Part shown: positions 63,223-64,000 of the stretch, piece after piece
How positions within the stretch are numbered: the first letter of the stretch is position 1
Layout: each line of letters starts with the position of its first letter
Source: Henningerozyma blattae CBS 6284
Lineage: Eukaryota; Ascomycota; Saccharomycetes; Saccharomycetales; Saccharomycetaceae
Direction of reading: 5' to 3'
Assembly: GCF_000315915.1 (NCBI RefSeq)
Contig: NC_020187.1
Span: 186,001 to 250,000 of the forward strand
DNA: 64,000 bases
Program-made: the position numbers and the translations under genes
The notes under the pieces: model-generated
Told to the model about the DNA's origin: nothing
The model's input: only the letters and a program-made list of their open reading frames with translations
Database searches by the model: none

Positions 63223-63254
63223 AGGTATATAGTTGTATAGTTTAATAAACAGTT

Positions 63255-63270
63255 GGTATTAAACTAGCAG
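63255..63270. repeat. 16-bp direct repeat B, copy 2
   Basis: GGTATTAAACTAGCAG, partner of 62951-62966. Here repeats A and B are only about 30 bp apart, whereas in the first unit about 620 bp separate them. Confidence 0.8.
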
Positions 63271-63329
63271 CCAAGAAGATATACTACTGGAATTAGCAAA
63301 GCATAAAATTGTTACACGTAAAAAATAAT

Positions 63330-63427
63330 CGTCACAGACAGGATTCGAACCTGCGCAGGTAAAACCCAATGCCTGAATGCAACCTTTCAATAGCAGGGCA
63401 TCGCCTTAACCACTCGGCCACTGGGAC
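63330..63427 (-). tRNA. tS(GCU): tRNA-Ser(GCU) with 16-nt intron
   Basis: Read on the minus strand from 63427, the sequence has the A box (TGGCCGAGTGG), an anticodon stem ATGCC/GGCAT, anticodon GCT, a long variable arm (TTGGGTTTTACC region) as expected of a type II tRNA, the B box GGTTCGAATCC, and discriminator G at 63330. Removing a 16-nt intron located one base 3' of the anticodon restores a 7-nt loop and an 82-nt mature tRNA. S. cerevisiae tS(GCU) also carries an intron. C4 faces T69 in the acceptor stem as I read it. Confidence 0.94.
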
Positions 63428-64000
63428 GAACTTGATTGATGTCACAGAACTATATCAATGTTCACATTCCAATAAAAATTATTGGTAGCATGTAAGCGAA
63501 ATGTTTTTCCTTTTTTGAAATGTTGTCCTTTTCATATTGAAGACGTAATTCCATAATATATTATATCGTTAAATGATTTTGCTGGAATATGATTATATCA
63601 TTTTCTATTAAGTGGTAAAAGACTTTTATCACGTGACTTATTGTTTAAAATGTGTTTTTCTTTTTATATTGAAAAACACTATTTAAGAAATATATTCATT
63701 TTAGTTATAGTATTTACTGCATGTGTCTAAATAAAGTAATCGTCTTTACATCTTAAACACTGTATAACAATGTCTAACTCTCTTGAATCCCAGTATTTTT
63801 ATATAAAGTATAAATGAATTAAATAAGCCTGTACTGGAATTGTAGAGAGTCTGACATTATTAAATAATGAATTTTGATGTAATTTTGGATTACTTCTTTT
63901 ACATACTCTATAATCATCCATATTTATTTACAAAATATGCTCTTTATATAGTAACCAACCCAGGCATGTGAAAATTAAACACACAAAATGTCTTTTTACG
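63428..64000. other. Right-end spacer with two possible start sites
   Basis: 573 bp. CACGTG (63632-63637) followed by TATTTAAG (near 63682) precedes ATG 63770, which opens only 15 codons (63770-63817, MSNSLESQYFYIKYK). A second well-placed ATG at 63988 (AAAATGTCT context, TATATAG about 55 bp upstream) reads MSFY to the window end and may be the start of the next gene. Confidence 0.35.
63988..64000 (+). CDS. Possible start of a gene running off the right edge
   Basis: ATG at 63988 in an A-rich consensus-like context, preceded by a TATA-like TTTATATAG. Only four codons are inside the window, so nothing can be said about the product. Confidence 0.2.

Larger units (their letters stand above)
61837..63329. 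other. Repeat-flanked, hairpin-rich non-coding segment upstream of ATR1-like gene
   Basis: The first ~450 bp look like the ATR1-like promoter. From about 62300 the sequence changes character: two nearly identical 31-bp copies of one repeat (62300-62330, 63192-63222), a second repeat pair (62951-62966, 63255-63270), and a dense run of short perfect hairpins between them. Three CACGTG E-boxes occur at 62375-63020, and a TATTTAAG lies near 63071. Ty-type LTR debris next to the tRNA gene is one explanation; no Ty protein is recognisable. Confidence 0.5.

Overview
This 64 kb window looks like nuclear DNA of a budding yeast of the family Saccharomycetaceae. It is AT-rich, the genes are compact and intronless, there is a Ser-GCU tRNA with a short intron, and every recognisable protein has a close Saccharomyces cerevisiae or Kluyveromyces counterpart. 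Gene order mixes genes that sit on two sister tracks in S. cerevisiae: PRP40/ATP7/HCS1/SWD2/MAK11/CDC16/URA6 from chromosome XI with DAL81 and LYS1 from chromosome IX, and ATO2/RPC34 from XIV with CTO1/CWH43 from III. Many ancestral neighbours are absent. This fits a post-whole-genome-duplication yeast that resolved its duplicates differently from S. cerevisiae (for example the Kazachstania, Naumovozyma or Tetrapisispora/Vanderwaltozyma side). I cannot name the species. No database was searched: gene names and synteny rest on remembered families and gene order.

Layout. 1-18.6 kb is a dense housekeeping block: PRP40 (cut by the left edge), a DAL81 homologue without a zinc cluster, ATP7, HCS1, SWD2, a DUF1748 mitochondrial small protein, MAK11, LYS1, CDC16, a Lys/Asn-rich protein in the YKL023W position, and URA6. 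18.6-29.3 kb is gene-poor: one ARN-type siderophore transporter lies between about 3.6 kb and 5.0 kb without clear genes. This is also where the XI/IX synteny block stops and a block that is centromere-proximal on S. cerevisiae III/XIV begins. 29.3-36.3 kb holds two tandem ATO-family acetate/ammonium transporters, RPC34 and CTO1. 37.9-43.5 kb is a GC-richer island with two tandem HGT1-like sugar transporters, the first with a cytoplasmic tail of about 515 residues. 43.8-61.8 kb carries CWH43, a very long HAP1 homologue, MCP2, an unrecognised membrane protein, DPH5 and an ATR1-like drug/boron exporter. The right end holds a hairpin-rich, repeat-flanked segment and tRNA-Ser(GCU).

How the genes fit together. 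Much of the window concerns nutrient sensing and uptake: nitrogen regulation (DAL81), lysine synthesis (LYS1), iron (ARN), acetate (ATO pair), sugar (HGT1-like pair), oxygen/heme regulation (HAP1) and multidrug/boron export (ATR1-like). The most unusual feature is that several sensors or regulators have lost or gained a defining module. The HAP1 homologue has no Cys-Pro heme-regulatory motif anywhere. The DAL81 homologue has no zinc cluster. One HGT1-like transporter has gained a sensor-like tail with repeated NP[IV]x motifs, and both HGT1-like proteins carry Ala in place of the second Gln of the sugar-binding QQxxGxN motif.
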